Positions 54,701 to 59,755 of a stretch of 64,000 nt of DNA are shown one piece after another. Location: assembly GCA_013350335.1 (NCBI GenBank), contig CM023537.1:10720438-10784437 (forward strand). Direction: 5' to 3'. Numbering within the stretch: position 1 is the stretch's first letter; every line of letters starts with the position of its first letter. The stretch is from Chimonanthus salicifolius (Eukaryota; Streptophyta; Magnoliopsida; Laurales; Calycanthaceae). The translations under genes and the position numbers were made by a program. Below the pieces are notes generated by a model. That model worked only from the letters and a program-made list of their open reading frames with translations, did no database searches and was not told where the DNA came from.

Positions 54701-57053
54701 CTTGTTTAATAGCTGCATACCTTGGAGGAAACACACAAAAAGTCCCACACCTCGTGCTGCTCAGCAACATTTGCTATTGACAAAAGATCCTGAAAGAAGG
54801 TAATTAGAGAAGAGTTGAACCAAACTAACATAGCATATAAGAGGAGCATAGAATGGGTAAGTAAATCATACTTGTAAGTATTTATCAAGCAAAATACATC
54901 GTTGGTGCACAAAAGAATCGTCAATACTTGATGAAAGAAATCTCTTTGGAGGCAAATGCAAATTATAGTTTGGTATATCCTTAAGATGCCTGTGCAGTCG
55001 CTCAAAGTTTCTGTATCTGGAAGCCAGAGACCCAAAATCAAACAAACATGTGAGAGATAATAACGAAGTAGATGCAGAAATACATCTTAAGGATTATTAA
55101 AATTCATGATTGTATGTACAAGCATAGAATTCAATGATGGGATGCTACAAACATACTTAACAAACACCATAAAATTCAGAGGAGTAGGGAGAAAAAAAAA
55201 AACCTCAAGTGAGGAACACTACCTTCTTTTCACATTCCAAATCTTGTTCTCTGCATCTCTCACAGCAATTGAATAAACAGCAAAAGATTTTGATCCAATT
55301 TTTTCAAAATATGCCCCCACAACCTGGAAAAAAAAAAAGTGGCACCATGATACCAAGTATATAAGATGTTTAAGTTCCATATAAAGATACCATTCAGTCA
55401 GATAGGATAACATGTCAATGGAACTGTCTTGATCTCAACAGTTCGCGTGTAGTTTCTTGCAATATTATTACCAATATAAATTTTAAATCATTATACAAAA
55501 TATCAAAATTGCTAAAATGGTTTTGAGACAAAGCATGATTTATGGGATGTAAAGATACATAGTTACACACTGATTGTTATAGATAGATGGTTTGAAGGAG
55601 GAGATTCAGACCTGGTCAGAAAGTTTGAAATCAAATCGTAGATGCATTAAATAAACTTAATTGAAAGTGGTTTCCATTCAACACTTACACAAAAAGAAAC
55701 TAGTAATTATTGAAAAAATTAAGGGAAAAGACACCCAAAAATTTCTCAACTGTTACCCATAGTAGAGCTTAAGATAAAGTAGCCAAACAATCCATTTTTT
55801 AATATGCGCTAAAATAGAACAAAGGCCTCCTTTTTTTCAAAAGGTAATGTGACTTGAAATCGCAGTAGCAATGATTGATCAATAAGCACATATCAACAAC
55901 TAAAACTAATATTATTGCCAAAATTTTAAATGCTCATTAACAAATGAAACCTTTGAGAGAGGAAATAAGGGGAAAGCATTTAATACATGCAAAAAACATA
56001 AAAAAATAAAATAAACAATACACAATAAACAGTATTAAAACCCAGACTTCAAGTGTTCAAGGTGAACAAACAGTTTTTTTTTTTCAAATTACATCAGTGA
56101 TGGATGCAAGAATCTAAAGAATATTGAAAAAGAAAAGAGAAGTGCTAACCCGGCATATGAGTTTGGGAGCATTTGATAATCCTTCATTATGGAATTTTAA
56201 CGCAGAGGCGGATATGAGACTTCTCTCTTCTTTGCCCAAATATGGGATATGGAACTCTTTGGAACCCATTGCTTCACCTTCTGATGAATTTTTTTTATCA
56301 ATATCAAGGTGGTTTTTCAGATCAGAGGTACTACTAGATCGCCTAAGGGTAGTTTTGTTGCCTTTCACAGACTGACTGGCATCATCCCATTCATCAGCAA
56401 GTTGACCTCCCTCAATAGATGGTCCCTTGTTTAAATCTTGAGACAAATGACCCTTGACATGTACCCTTCCAATTTCGTCAACAGTAGGAGACCCATGCAA
56501 TTCCTGCACCTCTGACTTCGCTTCTGCTCCCAAAGAATTTCCATGCATGTGGATTAATTTTTCATTCCCTCGATTTAAAACATATGGACTGCTTTCAAAG
56601 GCTAGTGTAGTTTTCTTTGGTCCTGAAGCTGCTGCTTTATAAATCTTCTCAGTTTTAGTTTTATAGTTTCTTCCTCTAGCCCACATGTTTTCAAGGTTCT
56701 CAGGTGCAAGAACTTGGGTTCTTCTCTGCTGTGCAGCATCCAGAACCCTTGCCCAATCTGCTGAAGGTGGATGCGAGTTACGAACAGAATCTCCCTGGTA
56801 CATGTGTATATGGCCAGGCTCAGAAGCACACAAATATTTCTCTCCATGATCACTGATTTTTGTCAGTGCTCCATGACTCAGCTGATTAGAAGAGGATATT
56901 GGTTTCTTCAATTGAGTTTCCCCACTCTGATTTATTCCCACAGTGGAATGATCATGTAGATGGCTGCTGATATCATCTGGCTTATCATGGATGACCTCTC
57001 CATTGTAATCTTTAAGAGCTAGGATAATAAATTCGATTAACTCATTGATATAC
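23692..57053 (-). CDS. PXA-PX-nexin C sorting-nexin-like protein, 3' eleven exons
   Basis: Eleven exons on the minus strand (56150-57053, 55223-55323, 54872-55016, 54721-54789, 54531-54576, 49549-50015, 38618-38697, 27951-28086, 27365-27557, 23920-24002, 23692-23814) join in frame to 781 residues and TAA. The visible protein starts at the end of a PXA domain (YINELIEFIILALKD). A long Ser-rich linker with WARVLDAAQQRR follows, then a PX domain with RRYRNFERLH and the LPPKR loop that binds phosphoinositides, a spacer, and a C-terminal nexin domain (LLNLVDNIFQLNRRGWLRR to FPELHDLVQEI). This order matches plant PX/PXA/nexin-C proteins, peripheral endosomal membrane proteins. Introns reach 10.5 and 10.9 kb and are full of transposons, yet all splice sites and phases hold. 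The first exons with most of PXA lie beyond 64000 or were not recognised. Confidence 0.93.
23920..24002 (-). CDS. Sorting-nexin-like exon: nexin C core
   Basis: After completing a split Asp codon, this exon reads GAPTALVSLIGHKQYRRC and then AKDIYYFLQ. The GAPTALVSLIG motif is the hallmark of the nexin C domain in this family. Acceptor AACAG and donor GTAAAG are clear. The intron to the final exon is only 105 bp. Confidence 0.92.
24003..25250. other. Sorting-nexin intron with microsatellite and MITE candidate
   Basis: An AT run spans 24709-24758, followed by a short GA run. From about 24857 to 25223, blocks CTATCACTTGCGGGG and GCCCATGAGTGATAG on the left recur as CTATCACTCATGGAGAAGG on the right. 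This suggests a 0.35 kb inverted-repeat element (Mutator- or hAT-like), but no target duplication is clear. AATGATGATGACAATAAC at about 24120 resembles the tails of the RTE-like fragments. Nothing coding was seen. Confidence 0.4.
25340..26449 (+). mobile_element. 5'-truncated LINE with intact RNase H frame
   Basis: Remnants of the region before the zinc finger (DRWIWEIDPHGYFSVQSF at about 25450-25504) precede a long frame at 25762-26337. That frame has LKLNFDGN, VELFGLW, VEGDSQIV and SAADELA, the four acidic motifs of RNase H. A short 3' UTR ends in an A run (26439-26449). The zf-RVT part is shortened and broken. The insertion is antisense to the sorting-nexin gene, in an intron. A relative on the minus strand lies at the right edge (62415-64000). 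Confidence 0.8.
25762..26337 (+). CDS. RNase H domain of a LINE
   Basis: This open frame of 191 residues is the C-terminal RNase H of a plant LINE, which removes element RNA during reverse transcription. Asp in LNFDGN (about residue 69), Glu in DVELFGL (about 105), Asp in VEGDSQ (about 127) and Asp in AADELA (about 180) correspond to the catalytic set. The frame is open although the upstream polyprotein is frameshifted, so it is a remnant without an expressed parent. The first Met is arbitrary. Confidence 0.75.
   Translation: MTSILDIIKVRAASWLIGSSTFWDVSISDACRDWASVDSVIHSSLSTTQVPWTPPAGGCLKLNFDGNYLRELGLAGYGGLIRTDSGSTLLSFASPLPNSSVVDVELFGLWCGIQKLEVGVHGSLVEGDSQIVIGWALGSQCPWSCLDKIERIRHIIDSFHLKVAWVPRSANSAADELACLGVSLASEIVNN
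26940..27135 (+). mobile_element. RTE-like LINE 3' end (short tail fragment)
   Basis: The sequence reads RRSLKIWIEMVKW, resembling the RGRPxKTWxEVVKKD motif at the C-terminus of RTE-clade reverse transcriptases. Broken sequence follows, then a tail of ATGACTAATAATGATGACAAC with AAC repeats. A second copy with the same layout lies at 31555-31760. The fragment is 5'-truncated and sits in the 3.4 kb intron. Confidence 0.4.
27365..27557 (-). CDS. Sorting-nexin-like exon: nexin C middle
   Basis: This exon reads VLWPNGTFFLKLESSLSEDD, then an acidic and variable loop, then RPGSFESQLEAARRASDVKK and LLL with a split last codon. The acceptor TTTTATCAG and donor GTGAGA are clear. The VLWPNG-FF and SFE-QLEA-RRA motifs are typical of the family. 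Confidence 0.92.
27951..28086 (-). CDS. Sorting-nexin-like exon: nexin C first helices
   Basis: This exon reads RQVFWISKQILQLVMEDAID, then DWLLRQINWLRRDDIIAQGI and RWVQD, with donor GTATGT. It completes the Arg codon split from exon 38618-38697, giving GWLRRQVFW across a 10.5 kb intron. Frame and motif continuity confirm the join. Confidence 0.92.
28555..30041 (+). mobile_element. 5'-truncated LINE: RT end, zf-RVT, RNase H
   Basis: The fragment starts within the reverse transcriptase C-terminus (FLGEIKRQKTKCIWWLGRK). It continues through DELVWMGDSSGAYSIKTMAD, a zf-RVT segment with SCPLYGSIEEIIDHLFVRC (29000-29045), and an RNase H starting LKFNVDGASRGKPGPTWIGD (29425-29490). It ends with a 3' UTR and A-rich tail (30016-30041). 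Stops break the frame several times, including one right after EGDSENAIK. It belongs to the same family as the minus-strand LINE at 42826-45830. Confidence 0.8.
30285..31190 (+). mobile_element. Ty1/copia pol remnant (RT end and RNase H)
   Basis: The translation contains HFNWPLNQLDIRNTFL, FMYSPYTTHFDIFRLL, DVNWAKSLDDCHSTTSC and, further on, HETYGS / HAARCKQQMYF-like pieces in shifting frames. These correspond to the copia RT motif PLHQLDVKNAFL, the MHSPR-THxxAxxRIL region and the DADWAG-DRRSTSG RNase H motif. Stops and frameshifts are frequent. No LTRs, integrase or protease are seen. The remnant lies in the 10.5 kb sorting-nexin intron. Confidence 0.75.
31555..31760 (+). mobile_element. RTE-like LINE 3' end, second copy
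   Basis: This segment reads GRPLKTWIDVGKRDKMN followed by broken codons and an A/T-rich tail with AATGGTGACAATGATTTG. It is closer to the RTE motif RGRPxKTWxxVVKxD than the copy at 26940. Just beyond it, related 0.1 kb segments with TTTGCTGAAGGAGCATTG occur at about 31867 and 32068, an old local duplication. Confidence 0.4.
33085..33761 (+). repeat. 5' LTR
   Basis: This LTR runs from TGATGCGGAG to CCTGCGTCA. Bases 33213-33366 match the element's own interior at 34319-34472, including CCACATCAGCATGACC and CGACCCATCCCAGGACCC. It is shorter than the 3' LTR because it lacks a block of about 170 bp (35087-35255). TATTTAAACCATG at about 33462 may be part of the promoter. Confidence 0.88.
33923..34830 (+). 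pseudogene. gag-like fragment with broken zinc knuckle
   Basis: An ATG at 33923 opens a short frame, MDTAQLLKILEDINTSL, that runs into CFQCRIYGHFPDE. This is a CCHC zinc-knuckle spacing in which the place of the fourth ligand (34049-34051) is TGA, a stop. Coding-like, Pro- and Ser-rich sequence continues beyond. A second frame at 34264-34830 (188 residues) has a Pro/His-rich start and no domain I recognise. The element cannot make a complete gag from this copy. Confidence 0.6.
34956..35796 (+). repeat. 3' LTR
   Basis: This LTR begins TGATGCGGAG right after the purine tract and ends CTTGCGTCA before the CTCTT duplication. It carries an extra block (about 35087-35255) absent from the 5' LTR. 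That block includes AATAAGAATTGAAAG, which looks like an LTR polyadenylation region. Bases 35256-35400 match the interior coding copy at about 34326-34470. LTR-to-LTR mismatches are scattered, so the insertion is not very recent. Confidence 0.88.
37598..38460. other. Intronic stretch with possible degenerate element
   Basis: CTGGCCAGTTCAACC at the left and GATTAGACCAGAACATG near 38400 hint at an old hAT- or MITE-like unit, but I could not pair the ends. T/C-rich frames here show no domain. The stretch ends before the small sorting-nexin exon at 38618. Confidence 0.2.
38618..38697 (-). CDS. Sorting-nexin-like exon: start of nexin C domain
   Basis: This 80-bp exon reads WTPPNLSVPLLNLVDNIFQL then NRRGWL and a split Arg. 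The acceptor TTTGTAG and donor GTATCT are clear. It lies isolated between introns of 10.5 and 10.9 kb, an unusually exposed position for a small exon. Its sequence is fully typical of the family. Confidence 0.92.
38943..39128. mobile_element. Fold-back MITE candidate
   Basis: The left arm GAAAGGCTATCAATAGGGATG and the right arm GATGGTCTTTC are inverted. Inside, GGGACACTATTTATTTAAAAT is complementary to ATTTCTAAAACAATGGTGTCCC, and AATACCAAAAGTACCC to GGGAACTTTTGGTATT. Arms pair over most of the 186 bp with mismatches. No target duplication could be assigned. Confidence 0.5.
39643..39800. repeat. Three tandem 52-53 bp repeats
   Basis: GCTCTGCTTTTCCACTGACC begins near-identical units at 39643, 39695 and 39748. 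Each unit ends TTTCTCCTAATAC. The array stops five bases before the left end of the Harbinger-like element, so that element sits at its edge. Confidence 0.85.
39806..41991. mobile_element. PIF/Harbinger (Tourist)-like element with internal tandem array
   Basis: The left end GGCTACGTTTGGATGGGAGG and the right end, read inward as GGGTGCGTTTGGATGGGGGG, are inverted repeats. GTA flanks both sides (39803-39805 and 41992-41994), matching the 3-bp duplication expected for PIF/Harbinger or Tourist elements. Subterminal GGGGTAA / TTACCCC motifs are abundant. There is no transposase. About half of the 2186 bp is a 158-bp tandem array. It lies in the 10.9 kb sorting-nexin intron. Confidence 0.75.
40431..41580. 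repeat. 158-bp tandem array, about seven units
   Basis: The marker TGCAACATTTTCAA recurs at 40553, 40711, 40956, 41114 (one mismatch), 41272 and 41429, with a partial first unit ending at 40440. Steps are 158, 245 (158 plus an 87-bp partial copy), 158, 158 and 157. Each unit holds GTGAGGGGTAAATTTTTACA and TACCCTTGAGTAGGGGTAA, echoing the element's terminal motifs. Minus-strand open frames across it are repeat artefacts. Confidence 0.92.
42389..42605 (-). mobile_element. tRNA-derived SINE
   Basis: On the minus strand the head reads TCCTAACTGGTTGCCTCCC (box A-like) and then AGCAGGTTCAATCTCTGG (box B, GGTTCAATCTC). A G-rich body ends GGTTTCCCTAGGTCTC followed by a poly(A), seen here as a T run (42389-42399). 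The length, near 215 bp, suits a plant SINE. It sits beyond the 3' end of the neighbouring LINE. Confidence 0.7.
42826..45830 (-). mobile_element. LINE 3' part (RT end, zf-RVT, RNase H), split by a hAT element
   Basis: Minus-strand pieces include YFFTYLGLPVEGN (about 45740-45705, RT C-terminus), KDELWVGGSSRAFSIKSMI (about 44945-44885), PRVQTFMWCTLKGKVLSRM (zf-RVT approach), and the RNase H start GIHKFNIDGVARGKSGPADI (about 44412-44350). The RNase H resumes on the other side of the hAT insertion as SGGGELIIEGDLNVIKWAKG (about 43000-42940). The frame is broken in several places. The 5' side ends abruptly near 45830. It is the same family as the plus-strand LINE at 28555-30041. Confidence 0.78.
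43005..44240. mobile_element. 1236-bp non-autonomous hAT element
   Basis: Flanking octamers ATGAAGAC (42997-43004) and ATGGAGAC (44241-44248) differ by one base. The ends TAATGTTGTGAAAATC and CAGTATTGTTAAAATC (right, read inward) are related to those of the 442-bp MITE at 8500-8941. Subterminal GAATCGTA and TACGATT motifs are dense. The centre is A/T-rich with a purine-rich block (about 43675-43765) and no transposase. Removing the element and one octamer rejoins the RNase H reading frame of the LINE. Confidence 0.8.
45940..47010. repeat. Degenerate tandem array around GATTGGATTTGGTGAGTTGG
   Basis: Variants of GATTGGATTTGGTGAGTTGG recur near 46030, 46130, 46243, 46355, 46675, 46736, 46857 and 46971. 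They alternate with ATAGGATTGTCATGTCAACACC-like and AGGAAAATTCATG-like blocks. Spacing is irregular, near 100-130 bp. CTCTCTAGATGGAACACA-type segments repeat at about 46304 and 46501. The same core appears inverted at 48330-48745, so this may be one arm of a larger element. Confidence 0.6.
47011..48329. other. Unassigned stretch between the mirrored arrays
   Basis: No gene or known element was recognised. Open frames at 47218-47427 and 47591-47819 have no domain and overlap frames on the other strand. If the flanking arrays are the ends of one element, this is its interior. Confidence 0.3.
48330..48745. repeat. Inverted counterpart of the 45.9-47.0 kb array
   Basis: CCAACTCACCAAATCCAATC at 48377-48396 is the exact reverse complement of the core in the left array. 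Variants follow near 48536 and 48699, with TTTTTAGCCAATTTTTGCAC blocks mirroring the left array's AGCTAAAAA-type sequence. Orientation is opposite throughout. Confidence 0.6.
48746..49548. other. Intronic stretch, right end of the 10.9 kb intron
   Basis: A/T-rich sequence with a GT-rich run near 49265-49283 (GTTTGTGTTTGTGTGCGTGC). No element or exon was recognised. It ends at the donor of the exon 49549-50015. Confidence 0.3.
49549..50015 (-). CDS. Sorting-nexin-like exon: PX to nexin C spacer
   Basis: This exon completes Val, then reads NVDDAMDDFVRQFKGVSGGL near its start. A long, weakly conserved Ser/Asp-rich spacer follows, and it ends DDPVRVPPE. The acceptor is CGACAG and the donor GTATCT. 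The DDAMDDFVRQFKGVS helix is the conserved part. The rest is probably disordered. Confidence 0.92.
50016..50944. other. Intronic stretch with CAT-type simple repeats
   Basis: A TCATCATCACCATC run lies near 50138-50151. No exon or element was recognised. It is the left part of the 4.5 kb intron. Confidence 0.3.
50945..51125 (-). mobile_element. SINE-like fragment
   Basis: Minus-strand sequence reads ATAGTTGGAAGTGCTCATGG (box A-like) and TCGGTTCAAGTCCTACGGG (box B, GGTTCAAGTCC). A short body then ends in GATGATGATGATG repeats (50966-50985 on the plus strand). The spacing fits a tRNA-derived head. It is degraded. Confidence 0.45.
51370..54353 (+). mobile_element. 5'-truncated LINE with RT and C-terminal region
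   Basis: The order of motifs is KERDKNTKFFHAIASAHGR (about 51430), DRALGPDGFPIAFFK (RT), LVLSDFRPINLLGSPYKVLS, SRGIRQGDPLSPAIFIMVAE, LQFVDDAIIF (catalytic FVDD box), STYLGLPICIGSPGYSQWES, and KYHLISWEQVCLPISDGGLG. A zf-RVT-like end with WAFFAIVWSLWGERNNIIF follows. The element closes with an A run (54340-54353). AAGGTAGT occurs at 51370-51377 and overlapping the tail at 54352-54359, a likely target duplication. Frames are broken, including by a 121-bp triplication. It sits in the 4.5 kb intron, antisense to the sorting-nexin gene. Confidence 0.85.
51769..52125 (+). repeat. Near-perfect 121-bp triplication inside the LINE
   Basis: CATAGTGGAATTTCATCAAA starts units at 51781, 51902 and 52023, exactly 121 bp apart. 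The copies appear essentially identical, in contrast to the decayed LINE around them. 121 is not a multiple of three, so the duplication shifts the RT frame. Confidence 0.93.
54531..54576 (-). CDS. Sorting-nexin-like 46-bp micro-exon
   Basis: This exon reads NYAFGKSTSVMKTLA and one base of the next Val. The acceptor is CTTGAAG and the donor GTATGT. The sequence fits the conserved link after the PX domain. It directly borders the 4.5 kb intron carrying the LINE. Confidence 0.88.
54721..54789 (-). CDS. Sorting-nexin-like exon: last PX helix
   Basis: This exon has 23 codons, DLLSIANVAEQHEVWDFL then CVSSK, phase 0 at both ends. The acceptor is TTTCAG and the donor GTATGC. It is the C-terminal helix of the PX domain. 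Confidence 0.92.
54872..55016 (-). CDS. Sorting-nexin-like exon: PX phosphoinositide-binding core
   Basis: This exon completes the RR pair to give RRYRNFERLHRHLKDIPNY. It continues with LHLPPKRFLSSSIDDSFV and HQRCILLDKYLQ. RRY plus F contact the 3-phosphate and inositol ring in known PX domains, and PPKR forms the membrane-facing loop. All these residues are present, so lipid binding is plausible. Confidence 0.93.
55223..55323 (-). CDS. Sorting-nexin-like exon: PX beta-strands
   Basis: This exon reads VVGAYFEKIGSKSFAVYSIA then VRDAENKIWNVKR with a split Arg. The acceptor follows a T-rich tract (TTTCCAG) and the donor is GTAGTG. It forms the beta-meander of the PX fold. Confidence 0.92.
56150..57053 (-). 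CDS. Sorting-nexin-like long exon: PXA end and linker
   Basis: This exon starts one base into a codon, then YINELIEFIILALKDYNGE, the last helix of the PXA domain. The linker carries SADWARVLDAAQQRRTQVLA, PENLENMWARGRNY, and a Ser-rich LRRSSSTSDL patch that could be a phosphorylation site. It ends NAPKLICR leading into PX. At 904 bp it is the largest exon seen. The acceptor is TTTGCAG and the donor GTTAGC. Confidence 0.92.
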
Positions 57054-57599
57054 CTGCAAACCAGGAAAAATTATTGTTTTTAGATTTTCTAATTAAAATT
57101 TTTGAACAACAAAAAACTAAGTTACACGAGGACGGCAACATTGATTCTAACAATAAATCACTAGAACTGGTACATTGCTCACCCATTTTGCAGCCATCAC
57201 TTCAATCCTTGAACCTTGCCCTCTAAAGTTCAACATGAGCTAGAAAGAGATGTGCGAAACATAACAGAATGAAAGTGTGGAGCACTCTCATTATTATCCA
57301 TAAGAGTGAGCAATTACAAGTTTCTTCATGTACATATATATTGTTAACCACTCGGAAAAAGAGAGATCTATAACTGAACAGAAATGTACAAGAGCCTCAC
57401 TTTCTCAGAGCTCTCCACGAAGTATGCAAATTACATATTATTGTTCAAGGTCAGTTCATTAATGCACCTTGAAATTTCCTGGCTGGTGCAAAATCTTATT
57501 AAATAAAATGTCAAATTATAAGAGGAGAGAAGGAAGAAATATAAAATAGTGAAGGCCTAAGTTTTTAGAGAAACTAAATGGCCAACAAACAGATATCAC
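57054..57599. other. Intronic stretch upstream of the long exon
   Basis: No PXA exon was recognised here. A/T-rich sequence carries no clear element. The intron containing it exceeds 6.9 kb within the window. Confidence 0.3.
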
Positions 57600-58420
57600 A
57601 ACAATTAGAAAAATAAAGAAATCACTACATGGAAGATAGAAACGTTCCAAGTCTAGCTAACAAATCAGCCACATCTTTAGATGACCTATATATCCTCCAA
57701 ATGGAGATACAGAGGCATTGGAAGTTCTCTCTAATTTCTTCAATCAAATCAGATAGGTGAGGAGGGATAGTCAAATTCCGCAGATCACCAATTACCTGCA
57801 CTAAAGGCAACAACTTAAAATTGGATAATAATCTGCACCATGGGAGAAGAGGACCTCCATCTAATTGGCATTAGAGCCACTGGCTGCTTCTGAAAAAAAA
57901 AATGAAGGATAACTGAATTCAAATCTCAATGCCCGCGCCCCCCACCCCCCCCCCCCCCAAAAAAAAAAAACACTATGAAAGAACGAGAAAGTATTGTTAA
58001 GTGCCCGATCATTATGTTCCTTCCACGTAGACCACAAAATTGCCTAACCTACCTAAATTTCCACCAGCCTACCTAGCTGCTTCTGAGATGCCCATGTAAC
58101 ACCACGTAAAGCAAGAAAATTGCCCACATAGAAGATAAAAACTTATTTAGGAAAAAGTGATTTGTGGTCTCATTTTGCTCTACACCTGATGGAAGTGATG
58201 TGTTAGCATTATATAGAATCTTACTCCATACAAGAATGCACTTGGTCAGGATCTTGCTTGAAATCACTGTCCAACAAAACTCTGCCACAATTGGAAGGCA
58301 AGACTTTCACAAGACAAAACACAAGGAGGATGAGTCCCAGAACCTAGGGTTTAGAGCCCTCTGAACGATTTCACATTATAAGTTCCAAAGATATCCCAAA
58401 CCCAGATAGAATCCTCAGCA
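57600..58420 (-). pseudogene. Decayed LINE fragment (zf-RVT and RNase H end)
   Basis: Minus-strand sequence contains ETTNHFFLNKFLSSMWA (about 58170-58120), which resembles the zf-RVT motif E-x-x-NHLFLxC-W with the Cys lost. It also contains FQCLCISIWRIYRSSKDVADLLARLG (57715-57640), resembling the RNase H tail R-x-x-NxVADxLA-x-G. Between them lie a C run and an A run (about 57938-57970). No poly(A) or target duplication was fixed. Confidence 0.5.
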
Positions 58421-58448
58421 TCACCACAAATAAAAAATCGATAAAACC

Positions 58449-58625
58449 CTGAGGGGTTAGCTTGATGGTCAATTCCCACCCTTGTTTGTGGGAGGTCTTG
58501 GGATCAAGCCCCCCTCAACACAAAAAGGTCCACTCCCCTTAGTTCTGTACCTGGTGTGTGCATATTGGGAGGTTTACACATGCCCCAAGGATTAGTCAGG
58601 TGGGTCTTAAAAAAAAAAATCAATA
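58449..58625 (+). mobile_element. SINE with poly(A) tail
   Basis: The head GGGGTTAGCTTGATGGTCAA resembles box A, and CTTGGGATCAAGCCC holds a box B-like GGATCAAGCC about 40 bases on. The body ends AGTCAGGTGGGTC and an A run (58609-58618). Flanks AAAAAATCGATAA (before) and AAAAAATCAATAA (after) look like an aged target duplication. It is the best-preserved plus-strand SINE in the window. Confidence 0.7.
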
Positions 58626-59298
58626 AGAATAGAAAGCAATTTTACATACTCCTCTAACTCAAACCTCAACAAGGATTTCCAGAACAACTTTTCTTTTCGT
58701 TAAAAAAAAAAAAAAGTAAAAGAGAACTTTTATCAAAAGAAATTCATAGAAGTACAAAAAAACTATACAAAATGGATTAAGTATACAAAACCCCACCAAT
58801 AAGAGGGCTCATTCTAAGGTCATGTTTGTGCACAACATTTTCTATGGAAATGGAAAATGCTTTCCACATTGAAATTGTTTTCCATTGTTTCGTGCAAATC
58901 TTTTCCATGGAAAATGGTTTCCCTGACTAGTCATTTTCCACAAGAAGTTTGGAAAATGAATTTCTAGAAAGAGGGGTCGGAAAGCAATTTCTACGACATG
59001 TGGATTTTAAGGTATATGAACCAACCCATGGACTAACCATAGCCCAACCGGATCCATGACCCAAGAGCCAACCCAAAAACAACTCCTGACCCAATCCATG
59101 ACCCATGAGCCAATTGACTCAATCCATTACCAATCCAAGATCCAACCAATCTAACCCTTCTCTCATGGTCAACTTAACCAAACTTATGAACTAAATGGAT
59201 CCATTTTCTTCTTTTGATTCTTGCTCGAGCCGAATAATGAAAAATTATCATGTTTGGTTCCTTCGGGGGATGGATCTATAAGAATTCACCTTTCCCAA
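58626..59298. other. Stretch with fold-back and CCAACC-rich sequence
   Basis: Sequence at about 58817-58960 is rich in GGAAAATG and CATTTTCC and folds back on itself, probably a decayed MITE. Sequence at about 59017-59160 repeats CCATGACCC / CCAACCC motifs as in the CCCGACC-rich MITEs. No coding exon was seen. Confidence 0.35.
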
Positions 59299-59464
59299 TA
59301 ACAAAGAAACCTGACTTAAATGATCCTGTATTAAGAGCTAAATTGACCAAAAGGAATGGAGCATTATTATTACGGAGAACTAGCATCGCCCAATGATCTT
59401 TTATATTTTTCTCCAATAGTAATTTTAGGTACCATTGCATGTAACATAGGCCGAGCGGTTCTTG
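59299..59464 (+). pseudogene. petD: Nuclear copy of plastid petD exon 2 fragment
   Basis: The sequence translates as [16 protein letters not shown], then shifts frame. Its DNA through CCCAATGATCTTTTATAT and CATTGCATGTAACATAGG follows petD, cytochrome b6/f subunit IV. The first 16 residues match the start of the exon 2 product with one change (Ala to Thr before Lys). A frameshift and several substitutions show it is not functional. It stops at about 59464, where 16S rRNA sequence begins directly. Confidence 0.85.
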
Positions 59465-59729
59465 GCTTGACATGCTGTGAATCCTCTTGAAAGAGAGGGG
59501 TGCCTTCGGGAACGCGGGCACAGTTGGTGCATGGTTATTGCCAGCTCGCGCCTATGGTGTTGGGTTAAGTCATGCAACGAGTTTAACCCTTGTGTTTAGT
59601 TGCCACCTTGAGTTTGGAACCATGAACAAATTGTCGGTGATAACCTGTAGGAAGGTGAGGATGACGTTAAGTCATCATGCCCCTTATGCCTTGAGTGACA
59701 CACGTGCTACAATGGTCAGGACAAAGGGT
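59464..59729 (+). pseudogene. rrn16: Nuclear copy of plastid 16S rRNA (3' domain fragment)
   Basis: This segment carries GGCTTGACATGC, CTTGAAAGAGAGGGGTGCC, GTGTTGGGTTAAGTC, GCAACGAG, GAGGATGACGT, AAGTCATCATGCCCCTTATG and ACACACGTGCTACAATGG. These universal 16S stretches appear in correct order, in a plastid-type version. Short deletions and substitutions are scattered through it. It ends near GACAAAGGGT, then unrelated sequence follows. It is a dead nuclear insert, not an rRNA gene. Confidence 0.92.
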
Positions 59730-59755
59730 TCCACGACTTAAGACCTAGTTGATGG

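Noticed and set aside
59464..59729. A functional 16S rRNA gene or plastid contamination
   Set aside because: The sequence is partial, carries small deletions and substitutions, and is fused to petD and nuclear repeats.
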